Positions 30,401 to 40,176 of a stretch of 64,000 nucleotides of DNA are shown one piece after another. Positions within the stretch are counted from its first letter, which is position 1; each line of letters starts with the position of its first letter. Origin of the DNA: Trichaptum fuscoviolaceum (lineage: Eukaryota > Basidiomycota > Agaricomycetes > Hymenochaetales > Trichaptaceae). Under the pieces are notes generated by a model, which worked only from the letters and a program-made list of their open reading frames with translations, had not been told where the DNA came from and did not search any database. Both the position numbers and the translations under genes were made by a program. The DNA lies in assembly GCA_910574455.1 (NCBI GenBank), contig CAJSYZ010000009.1, positions 1,054,001-1,118,000 of the forward strand. Reading direction: 5' to 3'.

Positions 30401-31233
30401 CCCGCAAGACAGGGTTCGCATATTGCATCTGGTAATGCCTTTGATTTGACAACCATGCCTCTCACAAGGTGCTCATTGTATAGGCGCTGCACATCTGCAT
30501 GGTTTAGATGTGCAAGGCGCCGGTGCCACAGGGTCCAGTCAATGGGGTAAGACTGGGTAAACGTCGCAAGCGCAGAAGACGGTATAATAACATGGCCATT
30601 GAGAGTGGCAGTGTGATTGTGATTGACCGTTGCGGTGAAGAGTGTCTGTTTGTTGCGCTGGAAGAGTATGGAGTGGTTGTTGATGATGATGGTGAATTGC
30701 TTGGAGCGAGAGAGGAACAGGGCCGACAAGAGATTGTTCTGTAGGTCAGGCACATGAAGCACCCGAGAGAATGCTAACTCCCGTGTTGGTTTGCCATCAA
30801 TGATGGGCTGAAAGGTAACTGTGCCAATGCCTGCAGAGTAGACAATATGGTTGTCAGCAAGGCGGATTGACGTGCGGTATGGCTGATATTCAGTAAACCA
30901 GTCTCGATGGGGTGTCATGTGGCTGGTGGCGCCTGTGTCAACGATCCACTTGGTGGACGCAGTCATGGAGAGAGCAGAGTCGAAGGCAGTTGTATCCTGC
31001 ATGTGATTTATGCCTTCCGAGAATGAGATCTCGGGATCCTTTGCTTTAGCAGCAGCGGTTCCCATATCCTTGTCTTTGCTACCAACAGCAGTAAGGCTAT
31101 CACGAGCAATGATGTCTGCAAGGGCATCTTGGCGCTTGTAGCACTTGGTGTAATGGTGACCAAGGCAGGTGCAGAAGGTGCACTTGAGCTTACGGCGGCG
31201 CGAGGCTGACTTAGAGTTGTTGTGCATAGTCAT
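27427..31233 (-). CDS. copia1 Pol polyprotein (zinc knuckle-PR-IN-RT-RNase H)
   Basis: 1,268 residues from ATG 31233. Order: zinc knuckle CX2CX4HX4C (residues 18-31), aspartic protease WIVDTGATSH (D99), GAG-pre-integrase HHCC segment, integrase core (SDVHGP, DDKGGEY, HQNGVAER), an acidic/Pro-rich hinge, RT (SLDISTAF, YVDD) and RNase H (YSDADHGG, STTEAEF, LYVDNQSA). The capsid part of Gag is missing upstream of the knuckle. One extra T in a T run near 27462-27467 abolishes the usual stop, adding ten residues and running the ORF into the 3' LTR. Otherwise identical or nearly so to copia3. Confidence 0.94.
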   Translation of the reverse strand: MTMHNNSKSASRRRKLKCTFCTCLGHHYTKCYKRQDALADIIARDSLTAVGSKDKDMGTAAAKAKDPEISFSEGINHMQDTTAFDSALSMTASTKWIVDTGATSHMTPHRDWFTEYQPYRTSIRLADNHIVYSAGIGTVTFQPIIDGKPTRELAFSRVLHVPDLQNNLLSALFLSRSKQFTIIINNHSILFQRNKQTLFTATVNHNHTATLNGHVIIPSSALATFTQSYPIDWTLWHRRLAHLNHADVQRLYNEHLVRGMVVKSKALPDAICEPCLAGKLHRAKVPKKANTRATAVLQLVHSDVHGPLRTQSRHGYKYWITFIDDYSRAWVVLPLKKKSEAFGAFQKFMAYAENQTGVRIKAIRDDKGGEYMPKAWDELCLKKGIQRQHTVRNEPHQNGVAERANRTISEGITAMLNEARLPPTFWWDAVSTFVHTRNRSPTSANVNFATPLSLWQKSKPDVTHLRVFGCTAYVNLQKDQRKQLEPHYSKCIFIGYPAEYKGWLFWNPVTQKEIISDSAVFDESKFPGNSKTPVDLRLEADDLDQGGLQHFIVDDSDDESDDLPPPRQPPPDNDSDDNDIPPRQPTPDIPEPPPAAPDPPAHKPPSPPPAPRIKRESTPPASPTPKRARPSIPWPKMPHTLTPRPYFTRRDALINPLMDYPGRRIPRPAEPPARHSEEPTVGQSQSPEPSSDDPLDFTHGYDDDTMSVDEEELLLTFEEAFEHMLETSENALAANSGEPLQWKDIKGRHDAHDWEQAAAEEFMSLIENGTFEPVRLPEGRKAIGNRWVFKLKRKADGSVDRYKARLVAKGFSQRPGLEFSQVFAPTAKWAALRAILALAAIENLELYSLDISTAFLNGEMDHDVYMQQPEGFKEHFGRGYVLKLVKSLYGLKQAGRQWHKKLNSVLQGMSFALVRCDHSIWVYKRGDVRIIIPVYVDDMTIACKHKDNYEFVKDELAKHFKLHDLGPTSFLLGVHIQRNRKTRTLTISQRQYIIDILERFNLGSCSTVTTPLPEGLKLSKDMAPKTKKELAEMQNIPYSQLVGALMYLATATRPDIAYAVGVLARYMSNPGMAHWKAAKHLCRYLQGTKDMRITYAPDPNADELFTTYSDADHGGNVDNGRSTSGMVVKMGTGAISWASKLQGIVTLSTTEAEFVSACSAGQEILWLRNLFSEFGYTFDSPSTLYVDNQSAIAVANNPEHHGRMKHLDLRYYWLRDAVEYGHISIVYLSTADMPADIMTKALGRVKVQTMCSLLGLQKIEMTSVRGEC

Positions 31234-32713
31234 TGTGTGAGCGTGCAGTGGAGTGAGCAAAGGAACAGGATAGGGTCGAGGACGGAGCAGTGGTCTGTCT
31301 GCGCAGTGCAGATAGAAGATGGCTGTGTATTGGAGGCAGTATCAAGGCGATGGATGTGCAATGCCGCTGCACTACTATCCACACACAGTGAGAGCCGTCA
31401 AACTCAATGAGCCTTCACGTGGACGAAGGCTCACTTGCACGGATCCCCTGGGGTGAGTTCACGTGCGTGAGATATGACAGGGTACGGTATGGGGGCCGCC
31501 CTGGACAGGTGCTTCTTTGTGTAAAGGAGTAATGCAGTCACAGTGTCCGCTAGACAGTGCTGGTCTGTCGGTCTAATGAAAGACCCCGCAGGCACCGCTG
31601 ATGCAAAGAGGCTCTAAGCTTAAGTGAACAAGTCACAACCGGCGAACAAAGGCCGGGGGGCGAGCTTTTGCAGTCGTAGGAATGTGAAGCAGGCAGGGAA
31701 ACAACCCTTGAAATGCAGAAACAATACCACACCAGTGCTTGCACTGATTGCAAGACGTGACACACAGTCGCGTGCGATGGGAAACAAGGAACGCGCTATG
31801 CACGTCCTGTATGGGCTCAAAGCGCTGAGCACAACGGTGCTATGCGCGAGCAGATCGCCTCCGTGGATGCGGAGATATGGGCAAGCCCCAGGAATCACCA
31901 GAGTAAGCAAGCAGCAGATGAAAGTGCAGCCCAAATGGGGAGTGCAGGCGGCGAGCTATCAACTGTTACTGCTACCCTAGCTGTCCCGAAGATAGTGCCG
32001 GCGATTGATGAGTTTTGCGCCGAATCGAGCGAGAGTTGGGCGATTGGAAAGCCCTCGAGAAGACGAAGATGAGGGTGGTCTCGGTTTGGTGAAGGCTTGA
32101 ATCAAGCCCGAGTTATGGGCGATGTTTTCGGCCACAAGGGGAAAGTGTAGTGGTGGAGATGTCGAACCAACAAGGCCGCTGTGAGCTCAAAACTCAACGG
32201 ATCGGCGCGATTGTTGCACGTATGGAAAGGGTGCGTCGAGCAGAAGAGAATGGTGGTCTGCGCGCAGAGATCGGCCCAGTGGTTGTTCGGCAATCGTCGA
32301 AGAGGGGCGAAAATGGATGATGAGGGTGAGGTCTGACACTGATAACAGTCTAGAAGCCCCAAATCTTCTCCAACACGTTCGAAACTTCGTGAGGTGTGTG
32401 TCCTAGTGTAGAACGACGTGTGTGCGCAAGGAGAGCGCGAACGAATCGACGGATGTTGAGGAATGAGGGGGAGACTCAATGCCAATATGGTGAGCACTAA
32501 AAGTGATGTAGAACGGCAAGAACTACACCGATAGCCCTGAAACTTCGTACAACCAATCCTTCCAGTTCCAACAATGTATCCTCCAAATTAGAGCGAAATC
32601 CGATCAGTGGATGTGTCGGAAAAGCGTCCGAAAGCGGTGGGAGGATTGCTGAGGAGGTTGAGAAGGGGTGTTGTTGAAGTTTTCACTTGGGCTACTGCCC
32701 AAGGCTCATAACC
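31234..32713 (-). other. copia1 leader without gag capsid ORF
   Basis: 1.48 kb between the primer-binding site and the pol ATG. No frame encodes a recognisable Gag capsid domain; the longest sense frames (131 and 104 codons) look random. A plus-strand (antisense) frame at 31842-32072 encodes 76 residues and is kept in all four family copies. A short hairpin sits next to the primer site and another with 9 bp arms about 150-170 nt before the ORF. Confidence 0.75.
32703..32713 (-). promoter_or_regulatory. copia1 primer-binding site
   Basis: GGTTATGAGCC in element sense, immediately after the 5' LTR. Its complement GGCTCATAACC is the anticodon arm of eukaryotic initiator Met tRNA, as used by copia of Drosophila and Ty5, which prime with a cleaved half-tRNA. 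Confidence 0.85.
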
Positions 32714-32975
32714 TGTAAACGGCACACTTCTCAGACAGAGTCTGCAGTGATAGTGTAAGTGCTATATTCTAAATCTAACATACAATAATTACATACCTGC
32801 AGTGATAGTGTAAGTGCTAAAGGTGCACAGGGACGTATCACTGCAGTATATATGTTACTTTCTTAGGGGGTTAAATGTTCCCACGCTAGTGTACTAAGAG
32901 TCCGTGAATGAAGTAATGAATAAATGTAAAGAACAATAAGAAGAGATAAATAGAGAGGAATAAGTCACTTCAACA
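32714..32975 (-). repeat. copia1 5' LTR
   Basis: 262 bp, apparently identical to the partner LTR at 27171-27432; followed by AGCGA (32976-32980). Confidence 0.96.
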
Positions 32976-35948
32976 AGCGATGGTGACCGCGCGTAGCGAC
33001 AATTGCTGAGCCAGACTTGTGCTCGAGTCTGGAGCCGTCTGTGAAGATCTGGACGGAGGTGGTGGTGCACAGAGAGTTGGCAGATGAGACAAACACCTGG
33101 CGAGTGTCAGTGTCAACGGGACCGGCAGGGATGGCAAACTTGAGGCGTCCTCCAGCAAAAGCCAGTGGATCCTCCCAGGGAGAGTGTGTGTACGCAGGGA
33201 CCTGTTGGGCAATCGGGACACGGTCGGCAAGCGAGGAAGAGTACAGGCGTGGTTTTTGTGCTGCAGGAATAGCACGTCTACCTACAGAATGAGGAGTGCG
33301 CCAAAGGCGAAGAGCATGATTAGTTTTAAGATAATTGAAATAAAACTGAAACGGGGGCATAGAGCAAAGATAATTGGTGCTTAGCGGTGAAGCGCCTCGG
33401 TAGACACCAAGGATCCACCTGCAAGCGGTGTTTTGGACACCCTGTAGACGAGCCACAAGGGTCTTCTGGCGGGTGCCAGTGTACCAAACCGGCGCAGCCC
33501 ATGCGAGGACTGTTCTGACGCAGGCTGAGTAGAGCTGGCGAAGGTTGAGGGCGGACATGCCTCGCTCTGTGTTGGCGAGCAGGCGAATGGCAGCGAGTGT
33601 GGAGAGGCCCTTGGAGCGCATGCGCTCAACATGGGGTTTGAAAGACAAGGCCGGATCCCACCAGATCCCCAACCACCGGAGTGGGATGGAGGGCTTAATG
33701 AGAGTGTCCTCGTCGAGTTGGACGCCCCGGGAGTCCCAGCCGCGATATCTTTGGCGACGCCCAGGGGGGTGAAAATGGAGGAGCTCGGTCTTTGCGGTCT
33801 CGATGTTGAGATTGATGTCGTTGAAGTTCGAGTTGAGGTGGTGGTAAGCGCCTACTAAGTTCCTGCAGTTGGCGGTGACTGATGTGCCAGTGATGGCAAT
33901 CATGTGGTCGTCGACGTATGCCAGGAGCTCGCAGTCAGGGTGGTGGAACCGCTGAATCGCAATAGCTGCAAAAAGAGTGGAGAGAATGGGTGAGACTGGG
34001 GAGCCCTGAGGCGTCCCAAAGTCCGGTTTACGGACACTAGGGAGTGTGGTGCCATCGAAAGAGATAGCAGCCTCCCGCCCGGTCATGAAAGAAAGGCACC
34101 AGTCCGCCATGTCTGGCGAACAACCTAACTCCAAGAGCCGGTGGTGGAGATGTTGTGGATGAACCGAGTCAAAGAAGCCTTGTATGTCCACCGCTAGGAC
34201 AGAACACACTTTGTCTTCCGACTGGGCTTTCTCCACAATCTGTAAAAGGCGTTGGGCGGCGTCGTAGACAGAGTGTCCTTGACGACCGCCGTACTGGTTT
34301 GGGGGAAGCCAGTTCTGGGTGTTAGCCAGAAACTGGAGACGGTTAGCAAGAATCTTCTCAAGGAGTTTCCCTAAGGTCTCCTCAAGAGTAATCGGTCTGT
34401 AAGACCGAGGAGAAAATTGGTCCTTCTTGTTTGGCTTCCTGAGCATTACTACCTTCGTTATCCGCCAGCACGCTGGGTGGTGGCCCAAGCGCAGACAGTC
34501 GTTGAACAAAGATAGCACCTCTTTAGCGAAGGATCCAATCACCCATTTGAGGGGACGGTATCCAACGCCCGAGGGGCCAGGAGCAGACAAGTTGGAAGTG
34601 CCGGCCAGGGCGTCCATAAGCTCTTTCATGAGTATGGGAGGCGCCGCTGCAGAAGGTGGGGGCAGCGGGCGTAAGCCCGCTGCTGGAAGTGGAGGGGGAG
34701 GTGGAAAGTAGGTAGAATGAAACAACTCAGCTTTCTCCTGCTCAGTGGTGGTGAAGGTGCCGTCTGGTTTCCTCAGCGAAGGCACAGGAGTAGGGCGGAT
34801 ACCAAGGCCGCGCTTGGCCCAGCTCCAGATATTGGTGGAATTGGCGTCTTTCACCTGTTCTGCATAGAACACGCGACGCGCTGCTCTGGTGGTGGCTTTG
34901 AAGGCGCGTTTAGCAGCGGCGCGCAAACGGGCGGTAGGGGCGTCCTTAATTGCCGCGAGTGAGGATGAGCACTCAGGGGACCACCATGGGACCTCTGTCT
35001 TGGAGCGCTTTCTGGGTTTAGTCATTGATTCCATCGCCGCCACCATTGCAGATTGAATGGCTTTGGCTTTGGCATCTAGTTCAGCCTTGTCTGACGCAGG
35101 AAGCGCAAACGCCTCATGCAGCAAGGGGAAGGCAGTAGCACACCACACCTCTCTGTCATCATTAGACAGTCTGGGGGGCCGTGGAAGGTGGACGAACGGT
35201 CCAACTGGCACCTCCCATGTGAGTAGGGTGTGGTCTGAGAGAGCGGAGTGGGAGCTGGTGAAGGTATCCATCACCTGCTCTGGTGGGATGTTGGGCGCAG
35301 TCCAGACCATATCGATCGGACAACGCGGCCCATCTTTACCCGGACGAGTGTCCACATCTGGGTGATGGGCAGGCTCATGTCCATGCTCTCGGAAGAAGTC
35401 ATCCAAGGGTTGCCCCCTGTTTGACTCGGCATTGGAACATGGCAACTCTGACCAGGAACGATGCCGGCGATTGAAGTCGCCAGCAATCGTTAGGGAAGCG
35501 GCTATTGCCGGGGTGAGACTGAAGAGAAACGACTCACCTGGGTAAGTGGGGGTTGGGGCTACCCTCCCTGGCGCCTGCTGGCCATAGTAATTGCAGAGGC
35601 GGACAGTGTGGGTAGAGCGAACCTCAATAGTCAGGACATCAGTGCCATGTGACGCTGCACCGACAATAGACCATGAGTGTGTTGGGAGGGACCGTGAAAC
35701 GTAAGTAACCACTCGCGGACGGGTGGCTGGTGGGAGGCAGGGGACGTAACCTGGAATAGAAGGGACATTGAAGACGTCATCTCCATCTGGGTTAGTCAAT
35801 GAGGGTTGGGTACCGATCTTGTACCAGGGCGGTTCTTGGATAAGTAGAAGGTGTGGGGGACGGGGATTGTTAGCAAGAAGAGGAAAAAGAGAATGAATTG
35901 CTGCTAATGAGTGGGCAGCATTCCACTGAAGGACACGAAGTGTGTCAA

Positions 35949-37911
35949 TCATTCTCCTTGCTCCATAGTGTCATCGGGCAAATCAGAGTCTGAATCAGAC
36001 TCATCATCATTTGGTGAAGGGGCATACTTACGCCTCTGAGGGCACTTCACAGAGGTGGCTCTATGGGGGCCCTGACAGTTAGCGCAGAGACGGGGATGGG
36101 AGCATGGAGTGCCAGCTGGAACAGCTTCCTGAGCGCAGGTGGGGCACTTCGAGCGGTGGTATTTAGTGGCATGCGGACCGGCGCAATACGCACATGTGAT
36201 GGGGGCCTTGCAGCCCCTGCTGGAGTGACCGAGCGCCTGGCATCTGTTGCACTGAGAGAAGCCTGGGCGCATTGGTGGGATGGATAGGCGGAGTCGGATT
36301 CCGAAGAGCCACACGGTCGGCTTTTTGAGGAGCTTCTCGCGTATTTCTCCTTTCTCTCTGTCTGCAAAGGTGAATATAACCGGGCAAATCTCGAGTTTCT
36401 CTTTCTCGAGTGCATCCGATTGTGCTGTGTAGTGGGGGGGGACAATGTACTGGAGGTCGCTAAGAATGGGATTGCTGTTAAACTCGGCCAGCAGATCCTC
36501 CTGAGTGTACGTCGTCCGCTGACCCTTAGGAAGAGTAGTGTCCCTGGTAGGGACCATGGAAATCCTGAGGGTGGACCGCGGACGGACCCGGGTTGCAGTG
36601 AGTACCGGTGGCACTTGCATGGTACCCGTGTAGCAAATGGGAGCCAAGTGAGCACACAGGGCACCCGCATGGCTATCAAGAGCGCTTTCGACCGCCATGC
36701 CCTCAGTAGAGCCTGGACGGTTAGTGAACGTGCATACAATACGGCCTTTGGTGTTGAAAACCGCAGACCGCACCAGAAGACGCTTTGTGGTGGGCAGCTC
36801 AGCAAAGAAATTACGCACCGCAGTTGTAAGGGCGGCACCAGACTTGCGCTTAGCTGCTGGGATGTAGGGGTTAGCTGTAAACACCAAGGTCGGCTCCTTG
36901 GCATACATCTTGGGTGGTGGGGGTGAGGCACGTCCTGTAGAGGGCGCCTTCTTGGGAGTGGTCCCTGCCCTTGGCCTGGGGGGCTGGGGTGGTAGTAACC
37001 GGGGGTGCTGGGGCAGTAGCAGCTGCCACCTGAGCGTAGGTGAGTGGGACTGGGGCCGGAGCTACCTGGGGGGGTGGCGGCGGGTTGATGCGAGGGGGGC
37101 GAGGTGGAGGCCGGTCGAGTAGAGTCTGCACCTGTCTGGAGAGGGTGCCAACATCGCCGTTCAACTTACTGATGGTTGCATTCTGCTTCTGCATAACGCG
37201 CACATCCTTGATCAGCTGTGCAAGAGCCTTGTTCATAGTAGCCATGCTCTTGCTGGATGCTGGGTCGTCGTCAGGAGTGGGGGGAGATACAAATGGTGGG
37301 GGGAGTGGGACGCCGGTTTCGGCGTGGTGTTGTTGGAAGGCAGCTGCCGCACGGTCAGCATACTCTTTGACGTTGGGATTAGCATCCTTCCCATCCACAA
37401 GTGTCGACAGCATTGTGTAGGTTGCTGCATATAGTCCACCTAGTGTGCTGGCGTTCAACATCATTCGCGCGTGGGGGGTCTTGCTCAGGTCAGCGAAGTT
37501 GGCCGTGAGCTGGTCAGAGAGGGTGTCCCAGAGATGGTACATGCCATGTATTAGTGCCATCTCATGTTCCGGAATGGAATCAGTGGGGGGAGCAGGGCGC
37601 CCCGGTAGTGGGGACAGGACGGAGGCCGTACGCTTCTCACCCGCGCGCGGTGTTGCCGGGAAGGCCAACGGCATACCAGCATCAGAGCTAGGTGGGAGTG
37701 GTGAGGAGGGTGGTAGTACATTGAGTTCACTTTGTCTGAGCTGTACAGGCGAGCCCAGAGCCGAGGGGACGGGGGTGGCGGTCGATGTCGTTGCCGGAGC
37801 AACAACGGTGACGGAGGGGGGTTGGCCAGTGGCGGCGGCAGCAGCAGACGCTGACGACCGACCAGGTTTGGCCGCGATAGACGGTTTCTTAGATGTGTGG
37901 CTGTCTGCCAT
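35949..37911 (-). pseudogene. LINE G ORF1, one-base insertion
   Basis: Starts at ATG 37911 with the same N-terminus as D, carries low-complexity, coiled-coil and Pro-rich parts, then gains one G near 36960 (GGGCAGGGACC for GGGCAGGACC), which shifts the frame before the conserved middle domain and zinc knuckles. The second half is open in the new frame from about 36908 to the stop 35949-35951, which overlaps the ORF2 start. Confidence 0.92.
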
Positions 37912-37979
37912 GCCTAACCGATGGGAGCGGGGGGGCTCGACCAAATCGGGAAGGTAGTGGTTAGAGGTCAAGAAGGATG
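37912..37979 (-). promoter_or_regulatory. LINE G 5'UTR
   Basis: 68 nt as in D. Because it has no stop in the ORF1 frame, LINE H ORF2 reads in frame across it into G ORF1. Confidence 0.7.
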
Positions 37980-39306
37980 GACGCCCAGGGGGGTGGAAAT
38001 GGAGGAGCTCGGTCTTCGCGGTCTCGATGTTGAGATTGATGTCGTTGAAGAGCGAGTTGAGGTGGTAGTAAGCGCCTACTAAGTTCCTGCAGTTGGCGGT
38101 GACTGATGAGCCAGTGATGGCAATCATGTGGTCGTCGACGTATGCTAGGAGCTCGCAGTCAGGGTGGCGGAACCGCTGAATCGCAATAGCTGCAAAAAGA
38201 GTGGAGAGAATGGGTGAGACAGGGGAGCCCTGAGGCGTCCCAAAGTCCGGTTTACGGACACTAGGGAGTGTGGTGCCATCAAAAGAGATAGCAGCCTCCC
38301 GCCCGGTCATGAAAGAAAGGCACCAGTCTGCCATGTCTGGCGAACAACCTAACTCCAAGAGCCGGTGGTGGAGGTGTTGTGGATGGACCGAGTCAAAGAA
38401 GCCTTGTATGTCCACCGCTAGGACAGAACACACTTTGTCTTCCGACTGGGCTTTCTCCACAATCTGTAAGAGGCGTTGGGCAGCGTCATAGACAGAGTGC
38501 CCTTGACGACCGCCGTACTGGTTTGGGGGAAGCCAGTTCTGGGTGTTAGCCAGAAACTGGAGACGGTTAGCAAGAATCTTCTCAAGGAGTTTCCCTAAGG
38601 TCTCCTCAAGAGTAATCGGTCTGTAAGACCGAGGAGAGAATTGGTCCTTCTTGTTTGGCTTCCTGAGCATTACTACCTTTGTTATCCGCCAGCACGCTGG
38701 GTGGTGGCCCAAGCACAGACAGTTGTTGAACAAAGATAGCACCTCCTTAGCGAAGGATCCAATCACCCATTTGAGGGGACGGTATCCGACGCCCGAGGGG
38801 CCAGGAGCAGACAAGTTGGAGGTGCCGGCCAGGGCGTCCATAAGCTCTTTCATGAGTATGGGAGGCGCCGCTGCAGGAGGTGGGGGCAGCGGGCGTAAGC
38901 CCGCTGCTGGAAGTGGTGGGGGAGGAGGAAAGTAGGTAGAATGAAACAACTCAGCTTTCTCCTGCTCAGTAGTGGTGAAGGTGCCATCTGGTTTCCTTAG
39001 CGAAGGCACAGGTGTAGGGCGGATACCGAGGCCACGCTTGGCCCAGTTCCAGATGTTGGTGGAGTTAGCCTCCTGCACCTGCTCTGAATAGAAGAGGCGG
39101 CGCGCTGCCCTGGTAGTTGCCTTGAAGGCACGTTTGGCAGCTGCACGCAAACGCGCAGTGGGGGCTTCTTTGATAGCCGTGAGGGACGCTGAGCACTTAG
39201 CTGACCACCAGGGTACTGCTGTTTTCGAGTGCTTGTGGGGCTTGGTCATAGACTGCATAGCCGCTACCAGGGCGCTCTGAATGGCCTCGGCTTTTGCATC
39301 TAGTTA
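37980..39306 (-). pseudogene. LINE H ORF2, linker and RT part, preceded by a nonsense codon
   Basis: Collinear with D from the post-endonuclease linker to the end of the RT, with SYRPI, DIQGFFDS, GTPQGSP and YVDD intact. It is separated from the endonuclease part by TAA at 39306-39304, where D has GAA (Glu). The first 80 or so codons are clearly diverged from D, the rest nearly identical. The frame runs through the insertion junction into LINE G ORF1, giving a 795-codon chimeric open frame (36871-39258). Confidence 0.9.
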
Positions 39307-40176
39307 AGCAATGTCAGTAGCAGGGAGCGCAAACGCGTCCTGCAACAAGGGGAAGGCAACTGCACACCAAGCCTCTCTGTCCTCAGGAGTCAGCTTGGGG
39401 GGGTGCGGCGGGTGGACAAAGGGTCCCACTGGCAGCGCCCATTTGAGAATGGTATGATCAGAAAGGGGAGATGGCGAGCTAGTGAATGTATCCATCACTT
39501 GCTCAGGAGGGATGTTTGGCGCTGCCCAGACCATGTCAATGGGACAGTGCGGCCCATCTTTGCCCGGACGAGTATCAATGTCTGGGTGATGGGCAGGTTC
39601 ATGGCCATGCTCTCTGAAGAAGTCATCAAGGGGTTGCGCCCTGTTTGACTCTGCAGTAGTGCAGGCGAGTTCGGACCACGAACGGTGCCGGCGATTGAAG
39701 TCACCGGCAATTGTGAGGGAGGCGGCCATTGCCGGAGTGAGACTAAATAGAAACGACTCACCTGGGTATCTGGGGTTGTACTCCGCCCTGTCCGGTGCCT
39801 GCTGACCATAGTAGTTGCAGAGGCGGACGGTGTGGGTGGAACGGACCTCAATAGTCAGGACGTCAGTGCCATGAGAGGCGGCGCCAACAATAGACCATGA
39901 GGATGGTGGAATGGTCCGAGAGACATATGTCACCACTCGAGGACAGGTGGCTGGTGGTAGGCAAGGTACATAGCCTGGGATTGATGGGACATTAAAGACG
40001 TCATCTCCCTCAGGGTTGGTAAGTGATGGTTGAGTGCCGACTTTGTACCAGAGCGGTTCCTGTATCAAAAGAAGGTGTGGGGGGTCTGGACTGTTAGCAA
40101 GAGAAGGGAAAATGGAATGAATCACTGATAGTGAGCGGCCAGCGTTCCACTGTAAGACACGTAGTGTGTCAATCAT
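39304..40176 (-). pseudogene. LINE H ORF2, endonuclease part
   Basis: 290 codons from ATG 40176 to a premature TAA. The APE endonuclease motifs (LQWNA, IQEPLW, GDFNRRH, PIDMVW, SDHT) are all there, but the sequence differs from D at many residues, unlike the downstream RT. The ATG overlaps the ORF1 stop as TAATG rather than the ATGA of the main family. Confidence 0.9.

Larger units (their letters stand above)
27171..32975 (-). mobile_element. copia1, Ty1/copia LTR retrotransposon
   Basis: Complete minus-strand element of 5,805 bp with two 262 bp LTRs that look identical (27171-27432 and 32714-32975), TG...CA ends, AGCGA duplication, primer-binding site, 1.48 kb leader, one pol-type ORF and polypurine tract. 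Identical LTRs indicate recent insertion into LINE G. Confidence 0.96.
26135..35952 (-). pseudogene. LINE G ORF2, interrupted by copia1
   Basis: ORF2 starts at ATG 35952 and is open through endonuclease, RT (YVDD) and the start of RNase H to 32976, is interrupted by copia1 (27171-32975), and resumes at 27170 down to the stop at 26135-26137. The AGCGA duplicate flanks copia1 (27166-27170, 32976-32980). Apart from the insertion I see no frameshift, so this ORF2 was probably functional until copia1 landed in the RNase H domain. The start overlaps the ORF1 stop as ATGA. Confidence 0.93.
25791..37979 (-). mobile_element. LINE copy G, full length, split by copia1
   Basis: Minus-strand LINE inside LINE H in the same orientation. 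Poly(T) is 25791-25815 and the 5' end is 37979, with a 14-15 bp duplication GACGCCCAGGGGGG(T) on both sides (25777-25791, 37980-37994); this fixes both ends of the family. After subtracting copia1 and its duplication the element is about 6.38 kb. ORF1 has a one-base insertion and ORF2 is split by copia1. Its 3'UTR has lost one arm of the conserved hairpin. Confidence 0.94.
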
